Positions 57,094 to 64,000 of a DNA stretch of 64,000 bases are shown here, in pieces (positions within the stretch are counted from its first letter, which is position 1; every line of letters starts with the position of its first letter). The notes beneath the pieces are model-generated. The model made no database searches. It was given only the letters and a program-made list of their open reading frames with translations, and was not told where the DNA came from. The stretch covers positions 124,001 to 188,000 of the forward strand of contig NZ_JAKZGO010000002.1 in assembly GCF_022549785.1 (NCBI RefSeq). The letters are read 5' to 3'. The position numbers and the translations under genes were made by a program. The DNA is from Belliella alkalica. Its GTDB lineage: Bacteria > Bacteroidota > Bacteroidia > Cytophagales > Cyclobacteriaceae.

Positions 57094-58479
57094 ATGAATA
57101 ATATGATTAGCAAAATAATTGCAATGGGGATTTTGATCTCTTGCTCTCATCAACTTTTTGGACAAAAAACGAAAGAGAAGATTAATGAAAGAGCGGATAA
57201 AGTATCAAACCGTGCCTTGGATAATCTGGAGGAGACTGTTTTTTCTGCCAAAATCAAATTTCCTTCTAAGCAAAAGGCAAAAGACACTCAAAAAAGTAAG
57301 CAAGAAGAGCGAGGTGTATCATGGGAAGAGGAGCTACATCCAATGGAAGAATTAGGTAGGGCAGATGGCACTGTTGCTTTTAATGGTGGAGATTTAAAAT
57401 CATACTCAAATTATGATTTTATCATGGGTACAACCATACTTTTTGCAGATAACTTTGATAAGGCCTCTTTAGGGGGCATACCTGATGGTTGGAATACATC
57501 TAGTAACTTGGAAGTTGTCGAGCTGAGTCTGTACGATGGGAAATGGCTGAAAATGGGAAAGGGCCAGACTAACTTTACACCTTTAACATTGGGTAAGCTC
57601 CCTGATAGTTTTACTTTAGAGTTCGATTTGGTATTGGATGTAGACGGTCAAAAGTTCGCGCCTGGGACACGTATGTTTGGTGTCATTCTAAATGACCTGC
57701 AAGATGCGAGTATGAAATTGGGTAATAGGAGAGGGGGTGATCATTGGATATTTTTTGGATTTTCTGGAGATCGTAAGCAAGTCGAAAAGCGATGGAAAAA
57801 AAGTGAGTATAATGAATTTAATGCTACTCCTTTGCCAATATTGAGCAAGACCAACTTGAATAGAGGTGACAAAATCAGAGTGTCGATGTGGAAGAGCAAA
57901 AATAGAATTAGGTTCTACATCAATGAGGAGAAAGTCTACGATATTATCCAAGCACAATCGGAGGAAAGCCCATTTCGCTCGCTGAAGTTTTTTTCAGACC
58001 AAGCGAATGATGGAGAATATCTATACATGTCTAATATCAGAATAGGAGATGCACCGCCAGTAATCAAGTCTGATTTAGAAAACAAGGGGGTTTTTGAAGC
58101 AACGGGAATATATTTTGAATCAGGAAGTGCAGTCATTAAACCAGAATCTTTTCCATCGCTCAAGCAGATTGCTGACTTTATGAATCAGCATGGGGGGAGT
58201 TTCTCGATCGCAGGGCATACGGATAATGTAGGAAATAGCGAAACAAACCGCTTGCTTTCAGAACAAAGGGCAAGTGCAGTACGCAATGTGCTGATCAAGG
58301 AGTTTGGGGTATCCACTAATCAATTGGCATCAAGAGGTTATGGTCTTAGGTATCCCATCTATCCAAACGACACAAAAGAAGGTAGAGCCAAAAATAGAAG
58401 GGTAGATATTATCAATTTGGATGTAGTTCCGAATTATGAAGAAAGGTTAGCAGAGGCAATAGGAACCATTCAAAATTAA
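57094..58479 (+). CDS. OmpA-family outer-membrane protein with central jelly-roll
   Basis: 461 residues: signal peptide (about 1-24), a charged Lys-rich segment (about 25-75), a LamG/laminin-like sandwich (about 110-325, 'LFADNFDKASLGGIPDGWN'), then a C-terminal OmpA peptidoglycan-binding domain (about 340-445) with 'IYFESGSAVIKPES' and 'GHTDNVGNSETNRLLSEQRA'. The domain ties the protein to the cell wall; the sandwich could bind glycan or protein. First of three closely spaced genes (7- and 29-bp gaps) ending in a terminator at 60080. Confidence 0.88.
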   Translation: MNNMISKIIAMGILISCSHQLFGQKTKEKINERADKVSNRALDNLEETVFSAKIKFPSKQKAKDTQKSKQEERGVSWEEELHPMEELGRADGTVAFNGGDLKSYSNYDFIMGTTILFADNFDKASLGGIPDGWNTSSNLEVVELSLYDGKWLKMGKGQTNFTPLTLGKLPDSFTLEFDLVLDVDGQKFAPGTRMFGVILNDLQDASMKLGNRRGGDHWIFFGFSGDRKQVEKRWKKSEYNEFNATPLPILSKTNLNRGDKIRVSMWKSKNRIRFYINEEKVYDIIQAQSEESPFRSLKFFSDQANDGEYLYMSNIRIGDAPPVIKSDLENKGVFEATGIYFESGSAVIKPESFPSLKQIADFMNQHGGSFSIAGHTDNVGNSETNRLLSEQRASAVRNVLIKEFGVSTNQLASRGYGLRYPIYPNDTKEGRAKNRRVDIINLDVVPNYEERLAEAIGTIQN

Positions 58480-58486
58480 AGGAACT

Positions 58487-59524
58487 ATGCTTCTGCATGA
58501 AAAATACAATCGATTAGCAGTCAATGCAAATTTTTGGATAACAGGATTGTTGATGCTCCTTACACTTACCTGTCTGGGTCAAAAGGGTACTTATTTGATT
58601 GCGTCTGGTCAATTTGATTTAGATAAGATCAAGACAATGAAATCTATGCAAGAGCATATACAGTTTGTCTCCATGGAACATGAATCTGATGTGGTCAAGC
58701 AGTTACAGGCTAATGGATTTAGCCTAATGAGTAAAGGTGTGATTTCAGCAGCAGGGATTACAAATGAGCGATTGAGATGCTATGTAGCTCAGAGAGGTAA
58801 TAATATAGTGATTGTATTCAGAGGGACAAAATCTGTCGGCAATCTTGGTCAAACAATCATCAACACAGTCTTGACAGATGCCAATATCGAACAAGTAAAG
58901 CCATCATTTATTACTTCAAATTCTGTCGCACCCGTTTCAAGTTATAGAAACTCGAATGTTCATAAAGGTTTTGATGAAGCTTATAAGAGACTAAGACGAG
59001 ATATTCACAATGCAATTCAAGAGGCTCCGGGCTCTAGCAATATTTTTATTTTTGGACATAGTCTTGGAGGAGCTCTGGCGTCACTATGTGCACTTGATAT
59101 AGCAGTCAATCAAAACAGAAGATTTGCATCAATTACACATATCGTTTCGGGATCTCCTAGGGTGGGAGATGAAACATTCAGAGCATATTTTGAAAGAGCT
59201 GTCAAAAATAACCTTAGGTTAGTAATCAACTCCGACCCTGTGCCATCAGTTCCTAATTTTATTGGTGTCAGGGCTGCTAATAAGTATCATCATGCAGGTA
59301 ACCTACTCGTACTTGGTAAGCAAGATGCCGCTATAGTATTTGATAATATTGATGTCAACCCAAATATTCGTCATTTTCCAAATCACAATAATGAGCTTTA
59401 TCTAGAGGTTGTAGATAAGTTTTTGAAGAAAGCTATCAACACACCTTCCGTATATGGTCGCGGCTCTAGGATTATAGAAGATATTGCCAATAAAGAAAGA
59501 GCATTAGCTAATAGAAGATTTTAA
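58487..59524 (+). CDS. Class 3 lipase-family protein
   Basis: 345 residues, N-terminal hydrophobic segment (about 14-32) that may be a signal or anchor. Lipase_3 fold: 'VIVFRGTKSVGN' (oxyanion side), nucleophile elbow 'FGHSLGGALASL' (Ser about 193), Asp in 'NSDPVPSVPNF' (about 249) and His in 'NKYHHAGN' (about 267). All three catalytic residues are present, so an active esterase or lipase is likely. Family members act on acylglycerols or phospholipids; the substrate here is unknown. It sits between an OmpA-like protein and a small secreted protein, 7 bp after the former. Confidence 0.88.
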   Translation: MLLHEKYNRLAVNANFWITGLLMLLTLTCLGQKGTYLIASGQFDLDKIKTMKSMQEHIQFVSMEHESDVVKQLQANGFSLMSKGVISAAGITNERLRCYVAQRGNNIVIVFRGTKSVGNLGQTIINTVLTDANIEQVKPSFITSNSVAPVSSYRNSNVHKGFDEAYKRLRRDIHNAIQEAPGSSNIFIFGHSLGGALASLCALDIAVNQNRRFASITHIVSGSPRVGDETFRAYFERAVKNNLRLVINSDPVPSVPNFIGVRAANKYHHAGNLLVLGKQDAAIVFDNIDVNPNIRHFPNHNNELYLEVVDKFLKKAINTPSVYGRGSRIIEDIANKERALANRRF

Positions 59525-59553
59525 AAAGATTATATAACAACTCTCAAATAATT

Positions 59554-60069
59554 ATGAAAAAGCAAGCCATATTATTAATAGTATTCATCATGCACTTTTG
59601 CTTTGACTTACAAGCCCAGCAAGCTGTGGGTAATCTACTAATCAATAGTAGTGCAAAAACCAAGATTGAGAACCGACCAAGTGTTGTACATCATTTTGCA
59701 GATTTTAAGACTGGCAAAAACAATATTGTCTTCAATTTGGAAACAAATGGTTTTCCTAAAACAGCTGATGGTAAGGAATTGGCGATTGTCGTCTTCGAGA
59801 CTATTGTCAAAGTAAATGGAAGGATTATATCTCAAGTAAAAAGTAGTCCGCTCCCATTCTTCCCTGGTGAAATGGGAATGCCTGTTGAAGCTTTTGATAT
59901 TATCTCTCCAATCTTTATGCACCAATATGGACTTGGGAAATCTACCAAAGATAATCCAAAGCTGAACCCAGTAGCACGCAAGGGGACATCCTACGAAGTT
60001 GAAGTCAAGGCCGAAGTAATCAATGGAGATAGTCGTATTGCTCCAGTCTTTCTAGTTATCATCATTTAA
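59554..60069 (+). CDS. Secreted protein of unknown function
   Basis: 171 residues, signal peptide about 1-22 (ending L-Q-A-Q). The mature part is beta-rich with 'GKELAIVVFETIVKVNGRIISQVKSS' and a Pro/Met-rich middle ('PFFPGEMGMPVEAF'). No domain recognised. Last gene of the OmpA-lipase operon, so it may be a partner or inhibitor of the lipase; that is speculation from position. Confidence 0.6.
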   Translation: MKKQAILLIVFIMHFCFDLQAQQAVGNLLINSSAKTKIENRPSVVHHFADFKTGKNNIVFNLETNGFPKTADGKELAIVVFETIVKVNGRIISQVKSSPLPFFPGEMGMPVEAFDIISPIFMHQYGLGKSTKDNPKLNPVARKGTSYEVEVKAEVINGDSRIAPVFLVIII

Positions 60070-60079
60070 TCAGATAGTT

Positions 60080-60110
60080 ATCGAAAAGCTATGTTTAAGA
60101 GCTTTTCGAT
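60080..60110 (+). terminator. Terminator of the OmpA-lipase operon
   Basis: ATCGAAAAGCT (60080-60090) and AGCTTTTCGAT (60100-60110) form a perfect 11-bp stem with a 9-nt loop, 11 bp after the stop codon. There is no T-run after it. Confidence 0.7.
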
Positions 60111-60504
60111 GGTGATGTAAGCTTTATCTGCCCAAGAATACTAAGAAGGAGTATGGCAAATGAATAGCAAAAATATACCCATAATGCGTATAGCAGGGAT
60201 GATCTATTGGGTGTCTGATAATAATGATTTTTTCAGGTTTGAAAAAAAAATTACCATCGAGATGATCAAGTAATAGCTGTGCGATGACTCATGACTATCT
60301 GAAAAGCTCCATTTATTGTAATTAGTTAGGATAAGCCTGTAATTGGTGTTAGTCCTGTTTCTTATTTGGTTTGGTTCTGATTCATAACAAATAATAGACA
60401 TAAGGTCCCCGCAGTGTAAGATATCAGATGTCTCATTTTCAATATGATACGGCTCGGTTTGTCATACATAAACTTAAAAACTAAAATTTATAAATAATCA
60501 AATA
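60111..60504. other. Intergenic region without visible gene
   Basis: About 390 bp, no coding frame of note, no repeat or promoter box recognised. Confidence 0.5.
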
Positions 60505-61065
60505 ATGAAGACCATGAAATTGAACATTACTTTAATATTGAATTGGATGCTATTGGGAGTTATATCAGCATGTGGGCAACAATCCCAAAATGAAGCAGCC
60601 TATGACACTCAAACTGTCAGTACTTTGAAAAGCGAAAATTATAACGCCTGCAAGGGCGTGACAGAGACTAATTTCAGAGAAATATTCAATATCCCTAAGG
60701 ATTACGAACTAGGAGATGTATCTGCAATGAATGTCATGCCAGCAATGTCTTGTATGATGGCCGCAGGAAAGGAAGGGAAACAACTCGCTGTCATGGTTAC
60801 TTTGATGGCAAATCCAGAATCTTACGATCTTGTTGCTACTCGTATAAAGGAGGAGCTTAATGCCTCTCCTGAGGAAGATAAGATCAAAGGGTTGGGGGAA
60901 TTTGCTGTTTACCGTGAAAATAGAACTCGGAAGGAATCAATTTTAGTTGTTTTTCAAAATAGACACATAATATCTGTCGCTTTCGACCATTCGAATACTT
61001 ATTCAAAAAATCAAATCATTGGAATGCTGCAAGATTTTTATGAAAATTGGTTGAAAGCCCAATGA
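60505..61065 (+). CDS. Small lipoprotein of unknown function
   Basis: 186 residues, lipobox cysteine at about 23 (I-S-A-C). The mature part contains two further cysteines ('YNACKGVTE', 'MSCMMAAGKEG'), a methionine-rich turn and alternating strands and helices ('YDLVATRIKEELN', 'HIISVAFDHSNTYSKNQIIGML') of a compact alpha/beta fold, vaguely like small lipoproteins of the DUF3558 kind. No function can be given. It stands alone between a terminated operon and the TPR-CHAT gene. Confidence 0.6.
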   Translation: MKTMKLNITLILNWMLLGVISACGQQSQNEAAYDTQTVSTLKSENYNACKGVTETNFREIFNIPKDYELGDVSAMNVMPAMSCMMAAGKEGKQLAVMVTLMANPESYDLVATRIKEELNASPEEDKIKGLGEFAVYRENRTRKESILVVFQNRHIISVAFDHSNTYSKNQIIGMLQDFYENWLKAQ

Positions 61066-61457
61066 TCAATAAGCCTTGCTGGTCCTGGTAGATTTGTTTC
61101 AATAGGATTATTTTGGTTGTAGACGTCTAGAAATTGATAAATTAACGTAGAAAAGGCTAATTTAGCTAAGCTCAGATATTTAGTGTTACTGATCAATAGA
61201 AACTGATCAAACCCATGAATTGAAATTTCTAAAAAATGAAGTCAATATTCAATAATTTATATGTTTGTTTTTGATGAGTATCAAATGGAGTGTCTTTGTA
61301 TCCGCACTTTTAATTTGACGCGCATCAATCTTTAGAGTTCAAATTGAAATAGATGCTCGACTATGTGAATATTCAAAAGCCTTAGCTTTAAATTGCTAAT
61401 GAAAATGTTGCAATTAAGTACTACGAGTTATATTACAGTTGTTATTAATATAATATT
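61066..61457. other. Intergenic region without visible gene
   Basis: About 390 bp, AT-rich. A TATGTTTG box at 61260-61267 fits TAnnTTTG but lacks a -33 partner; TATCCGC at 61299 recalls the end of the dispersed repeats but the flanks do not match. Confidence 0.4.
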
Positions 61458-64000
61458 ATGAAATTGTTCGTATTCGTTTTAATTACTTTTTTTTCATTGC
61501 AAGAAGCAAAGCCTTCTTTTGAGCAGTTGGCAAAACTGTATGAACAACGTGTATTGAATGGAACAAAAGTGATAGATCAAGAGATTTTGGAGAGTCATTA
61601 TGTTTATTGGTCAAGCCGTACTCAATCTCAATTGAAAAAAGAAGAAGCCAGGGCTTTGTTTCAATTTTTAGCTACATGTCATTTAGAAAAGAAATACGCA
61701 TTGTCATCCAAGCTAATAGAACATCCTGCTGGATTTGTTCAAAGCAATTTTCAAGAAGGTACTTGGGAAAGAGAAGTCATTGATTACTTAAATTATATCA
61801 ATGGATTTGCTGTTTCAGGACAAACAAATATTCCTTACTTGAGGAAGAAAGTCAAAAGGTTTGAAGAATTCACTTCTCAAGATCAAGAATGGCTTGCCTT
61901 GGCCTCAGATCGATTGGGTAGGACTTATTATGATAGCAATAAATATGATTCAGCCGCTTACTTTTTGGAAAAAGCAGGTTCAATAATGGCAAAACACCAG
62001 ATGAACTTATATTTAGCGAACAATCTCACCATGCAAGGAGTACTATGGGATGCAAAGGAGCAGTTTGATAAATCAGCTCAGTGCTATGAAGCTTCATTGA
62101 AGGTATTAGAAAAATTAGTACAACCACCTCTGGGTACTCTTGGAGCTAATGCATATAATGTTGGATTGATTTATGAAGATCGTTATGGGAATGGATTGAA
62201 GGGACTTCCATTCTATACTAAAGCCTTGTCTTATGATGTTCAAGGAGGAGAAGATGCTCTAGGAATTGTTTCTGAAGATTATGCCGCGATTGCAAGGTGT
62301 TATTTGCGAGAAGGGGATATACTTCATGCAGAGAAATATGCACTCCTTGCCACAGATATGGCTCAACAGATCAATTCTTCAGCTGGCTTTGAGTATGCTA
62401 AAGCGCTATTGGTTTCGGCTGATGTATTAGGGTATAAACACCAATTGGATGAAGGACTAAGACAAGCCAAAGAGGCACTTTCGATTTTTGAATCAATAGA
62501 GAAGTCATATAAATATGACCTTAGGCGTCAGAAGGCGATGGCTTTCAATCTATTGGGTAAGCTTTATGTGAAAAGCAATAGACATGCTGATGCTCAGGAA
62601 TATTATTTGAAAGCGGTCGCTATTGCGCAGGAGATTTCTAGAGACATTTATCTTTTGGAAGCATATCCAGGCTTGATTGATTCTGCTATACAAGACGAAG
62701 ATTGGTTTACAGCTCTAAAGTATTGGGAGGCATGGGGTGTGGTAATAAAGAGTAAGTTTGCTGAAGCTACTTATCACATACAGCTGCATCGGCTCGCAGG
62801 GATAGAAATCAATCTAAAAAGCAAGCTGCCATCGTCTTCTGGATTGATCGTGTCGGCTGAAATTCAGGACTTTTTGGGTCAATCAAACCTGACTTCCGAC
62901 TTGTATCTCAAAGGATTGCTGCTCAAGACTATTTGGCTTGCGCAAAGAGATAGACCGATAAGTGATGTAGAAGCACATTTGAATGAAGTGCAGACATCAT
63001 TGTATGAGTATTTGAATTTTCAACATCATGTAGTGAATGCAGCTTTTCAAAGTCCTAACTTAAAGCTACTTTTGAAAGAAGTACTCTTGCTCGGCTTGAA
63101 GTACCAATCACTTTTTGAAGGTGAGGAAGGTAAGCTTGCAATGTTCAATCTTGTAAGTTTCAACAAAAGCTTAGGAAGTATCCCCAAGAGGAATTTGCAA
63201 CATGCCTATAATGAGGCACACAAATCATTGATAGAAAATGAAAAAAGCGTTTCTGAGAGATTTGCAGAGGTATCGTTTATGATCTATGCTCATGAAATCG
63301 GGCAGAAAAAAATACCTATGGATCAATTGCAAAAACTCGCTAGGGAAGTGGAAGTCTTAGAAGCGGAGCTTGTTATTTTGAGAGAACAATTGAAGTCTAA
63401 GGTGGCTTCTTACTTTTACTCCTACTTTGTATCTCCCTTGATTTCTTTGAAGGATTTGCATCAGAGCATTCACAAAGGTGACCTGTGGATAGAGACTTTT
63501 GTCTATGAGGAAACTGTAATTGCGATGATCGCAAATAAGGATGGATTGAGCTTTAAGTCTTTGGCTTTAGACAAAAATTTGAAGGAAAGCTGGTCTACAC
63601 AGCGATCCACAGGTAGTAGACTTCTAACAGCTGAAAATTTGTTTGTTTGGGAAGATATATTTGGAGTAGAACTGCAAAAAGTAGATCGACTAATCTATGT
63701 CCCTGACGGGTGGTTAGCCATGTTTCCGATAGATATGTTTACTTATGAAGGCCGACCTTTGGTGTTTTCCAAGCGAGTCAACTATGATGTCAACCTTTTG
63801 GATAGAATACGAAGAGTGACGGTGAAGCGGTCTGGTGACAAGGTGTTTTGGGCAGGGTTTGCTCCTGCTTATAAAGACCGCCAACTGGTCTACGCTGCTG
63901 AAGAAGTGCAGCGAATCCATCAATTGATGAAAGGTAAAAGTTACATTGGGGAATCTGTGACCAAAGATTTATTCAAATCTGAAGCAGCTCAAGCTAGTGT
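61458..64000 (+). CDS. TPR-CHAT domain protein (partial, runs off right edge)
   Basis: Open for 847 codons from an ATG at 61458 with no stop. The N-terminus is hydrophobic (signal, about 1-17). Residues about 40-430 are tetratricopeptide-type helical repeats ('YDSAAYFLEKAGSIMAKH', 'FDKSAQCYEASLKVLEK'), then a helical coiled region, and from about 670 the start of a CHAT (caspase-HetF) domain: 'HKGDLWIETFVYEETVIAMI', 'LIYVPDGWLAMFPIDMFTYEGRPLV' and 'FWAGFAPAYKD'. The catalytic His/Cys block lies beyond the edge or near it. CHAT proteins are caspase-like; many Bacteroidota TPR-CHAT proteins have unknown substrates. Confidence 0.85.
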   Translation, partial: MKLFVFVLITFFSLQEAKPSFEQLAKLYEQRVLNGTKVIDQEILESHYVYWSSRTQSQLKKEEARALFQFLATCHLEKKYALSSKLIEHPAGFVQSNFQEGTWEREVIDYLNYINGFAVSGQTNIPYLRKKVKRFEEFTSQDQEWLALASDRLGRTYYDSNKYDSAAYFLEKAGSIMAKHQMNLYLANNLTMQGVLWDAKEQFDKSAQCYEASLKVLEKLVQPPLGTLGANAYNVGLIYEDRYGNGLKGLPFYTKALSYDVQGGEDALGIVSEDYAAIARCYLREGDILHAEKYALLATDMAQQINSSAGFEYAKALLVSADVLGYKHQLDEGLRQAKEALSIFESIEKSYKYDLRRQKAMAFNLLGKLYVKSNRHADAQEYYLKAVAIAQEISRDIYLLEAYPGLIDSAIQDEDWFTALKYWEAWGVVIKSKFAEATYHIQLHRLAGIEINLKSKLPSSSGLIVSAEIQDFLGQSNLTSDLYLKGLLLKTIWLAQRDRPISDVEAHLNEVQTSLYEYLNFQHHVVNAAFQSPNLKLLLKEVLLLGLKYQSLFEGEEGKLAMFNLVSFNKSLGSIPKRNLQHAYNEAHKSLIENEKSVSERFAEVSFMIYAHEIGQKKIPMDQLQKLAREVEVLEAELVILREQLKSKVASYFYSYFVSPLISLKDLHQSIHKGDLWIETFVYEETVIAMIANKDGLSFKSLALDKNLKESWSTQRSTGSRLLTAENLFVWEDIFGVELQKVDRLIYVPDGWLAMFPIDMFTYEGRPLVFSKRVNYDVNLLDRIRRVTVKRSGDKVFWAGFAPAYKDRQLVYAAEEVQRIHQLMKGKSYIGESVTKDLFKSEAAQAS

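Noticed and set aside
61260-61267. TATGTTTG as promoter of the TPR-CHAT gene
   Set aside because: No -33 partner at 17-23 nt upstream and 190 nt from the ATG.
61299-61305. TATCCGC as a fifth copy of the dispersed repeat
   Set aside because: Only the 7-bp end matches; the following bases do not align with copies A to D.

Overview
The window is low-GC bacterial DNA of Bacteroidota type, most likely order Cytophagales (a Cyclobacteriaceae-like organism). The signs are tandem SusC/SusD pairs, many Cys-lipoproteins, TAnnTTTG promoters with a TTG/TTTG -33 box, almost no Shine-Dalgarno sites, and genes typical of this order. The taxon is inference; no rRNA gene is present.

Layout. (1) 1-3034, minus strand: a small envelope cluster with a six-Cys secreted peptide, a beta-propeller lipoprotein, a carboxypeptidase-regulatory-like protein and a DUF1573-like protein that runs off the left edge. 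A G8 tract lies inside the apparent promoter spacer of the peptide gene. (2) 3651-9495: a GT39-like membrane glycosyltransferase, divergent from a capsule/exopolysaccharide export set (Wza-like lipoprotein, Wzc-like BY-kinase copolymerase) and kdsB. (3) 9808-11715: an orphan TPR sensor histidine kinase. (4) 12535-52464: a large xylan utilisation locus. It starts with a CE20-like acetylesterase. Next comes a SusC-SusD-SusC-SusD-DUF1735 lipoprotein-GH10-like binding protein operon closed by a hairpin. Then follow GH5, GH10, GH43_12-like, GH43+CBM6, GH95, CE6-like, GH43_1-like, an alpha/beta-hydrolase esterase, a large GH43 lipoprotein, GH43_29-like, GH97, GH43_29-like+CBM6, a second GH10, a Tat-exported Gfo/Idh oxidoreductase and a CE1-like feruloyl esterase. 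(5) 52624-64000: accessory DNA with a second propeller lipoprotein, a hipBA module between two ~137-bp direct repeats, a decayed gene, an OmpA/lipase/secreted-protein operon, a small lipoprotein and a TPR-CHAT protein cut by the right edge.

How the locus should work (inference from families): surface binding proteins capture acetylated, feruloylated arabinoxylan and outer or surface GH10/GH5 enzymes cut it. The SusCD pairs import oligosaccharides. The esterases (CE20, CE6, CE1, alpha/beta) remove acetyl and ferulate, GH43 enzymes remove arabinose and xylose, and GH95 plus GH97 suggest L-galactose/fucose and D-galactose side chains like those of highly decorated cereal xylan. No alpha-glucuronidase (GH67/GH115) and no response regulator or HTCS is present in the window.

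Features most worth a second look: the poly-G promoter of the peptide gene, the catalytically dead GH10 binding protein, a palindromic 21-bp in-frame insertion in a GH43, a dispersed ~140-bp repeat with TATCCGC...GCGGATA ends, the hipBA cassette framed by direct repeats with an operator-like inverted repeat, and a dense hairpin cluster between two xylanolytic genes.
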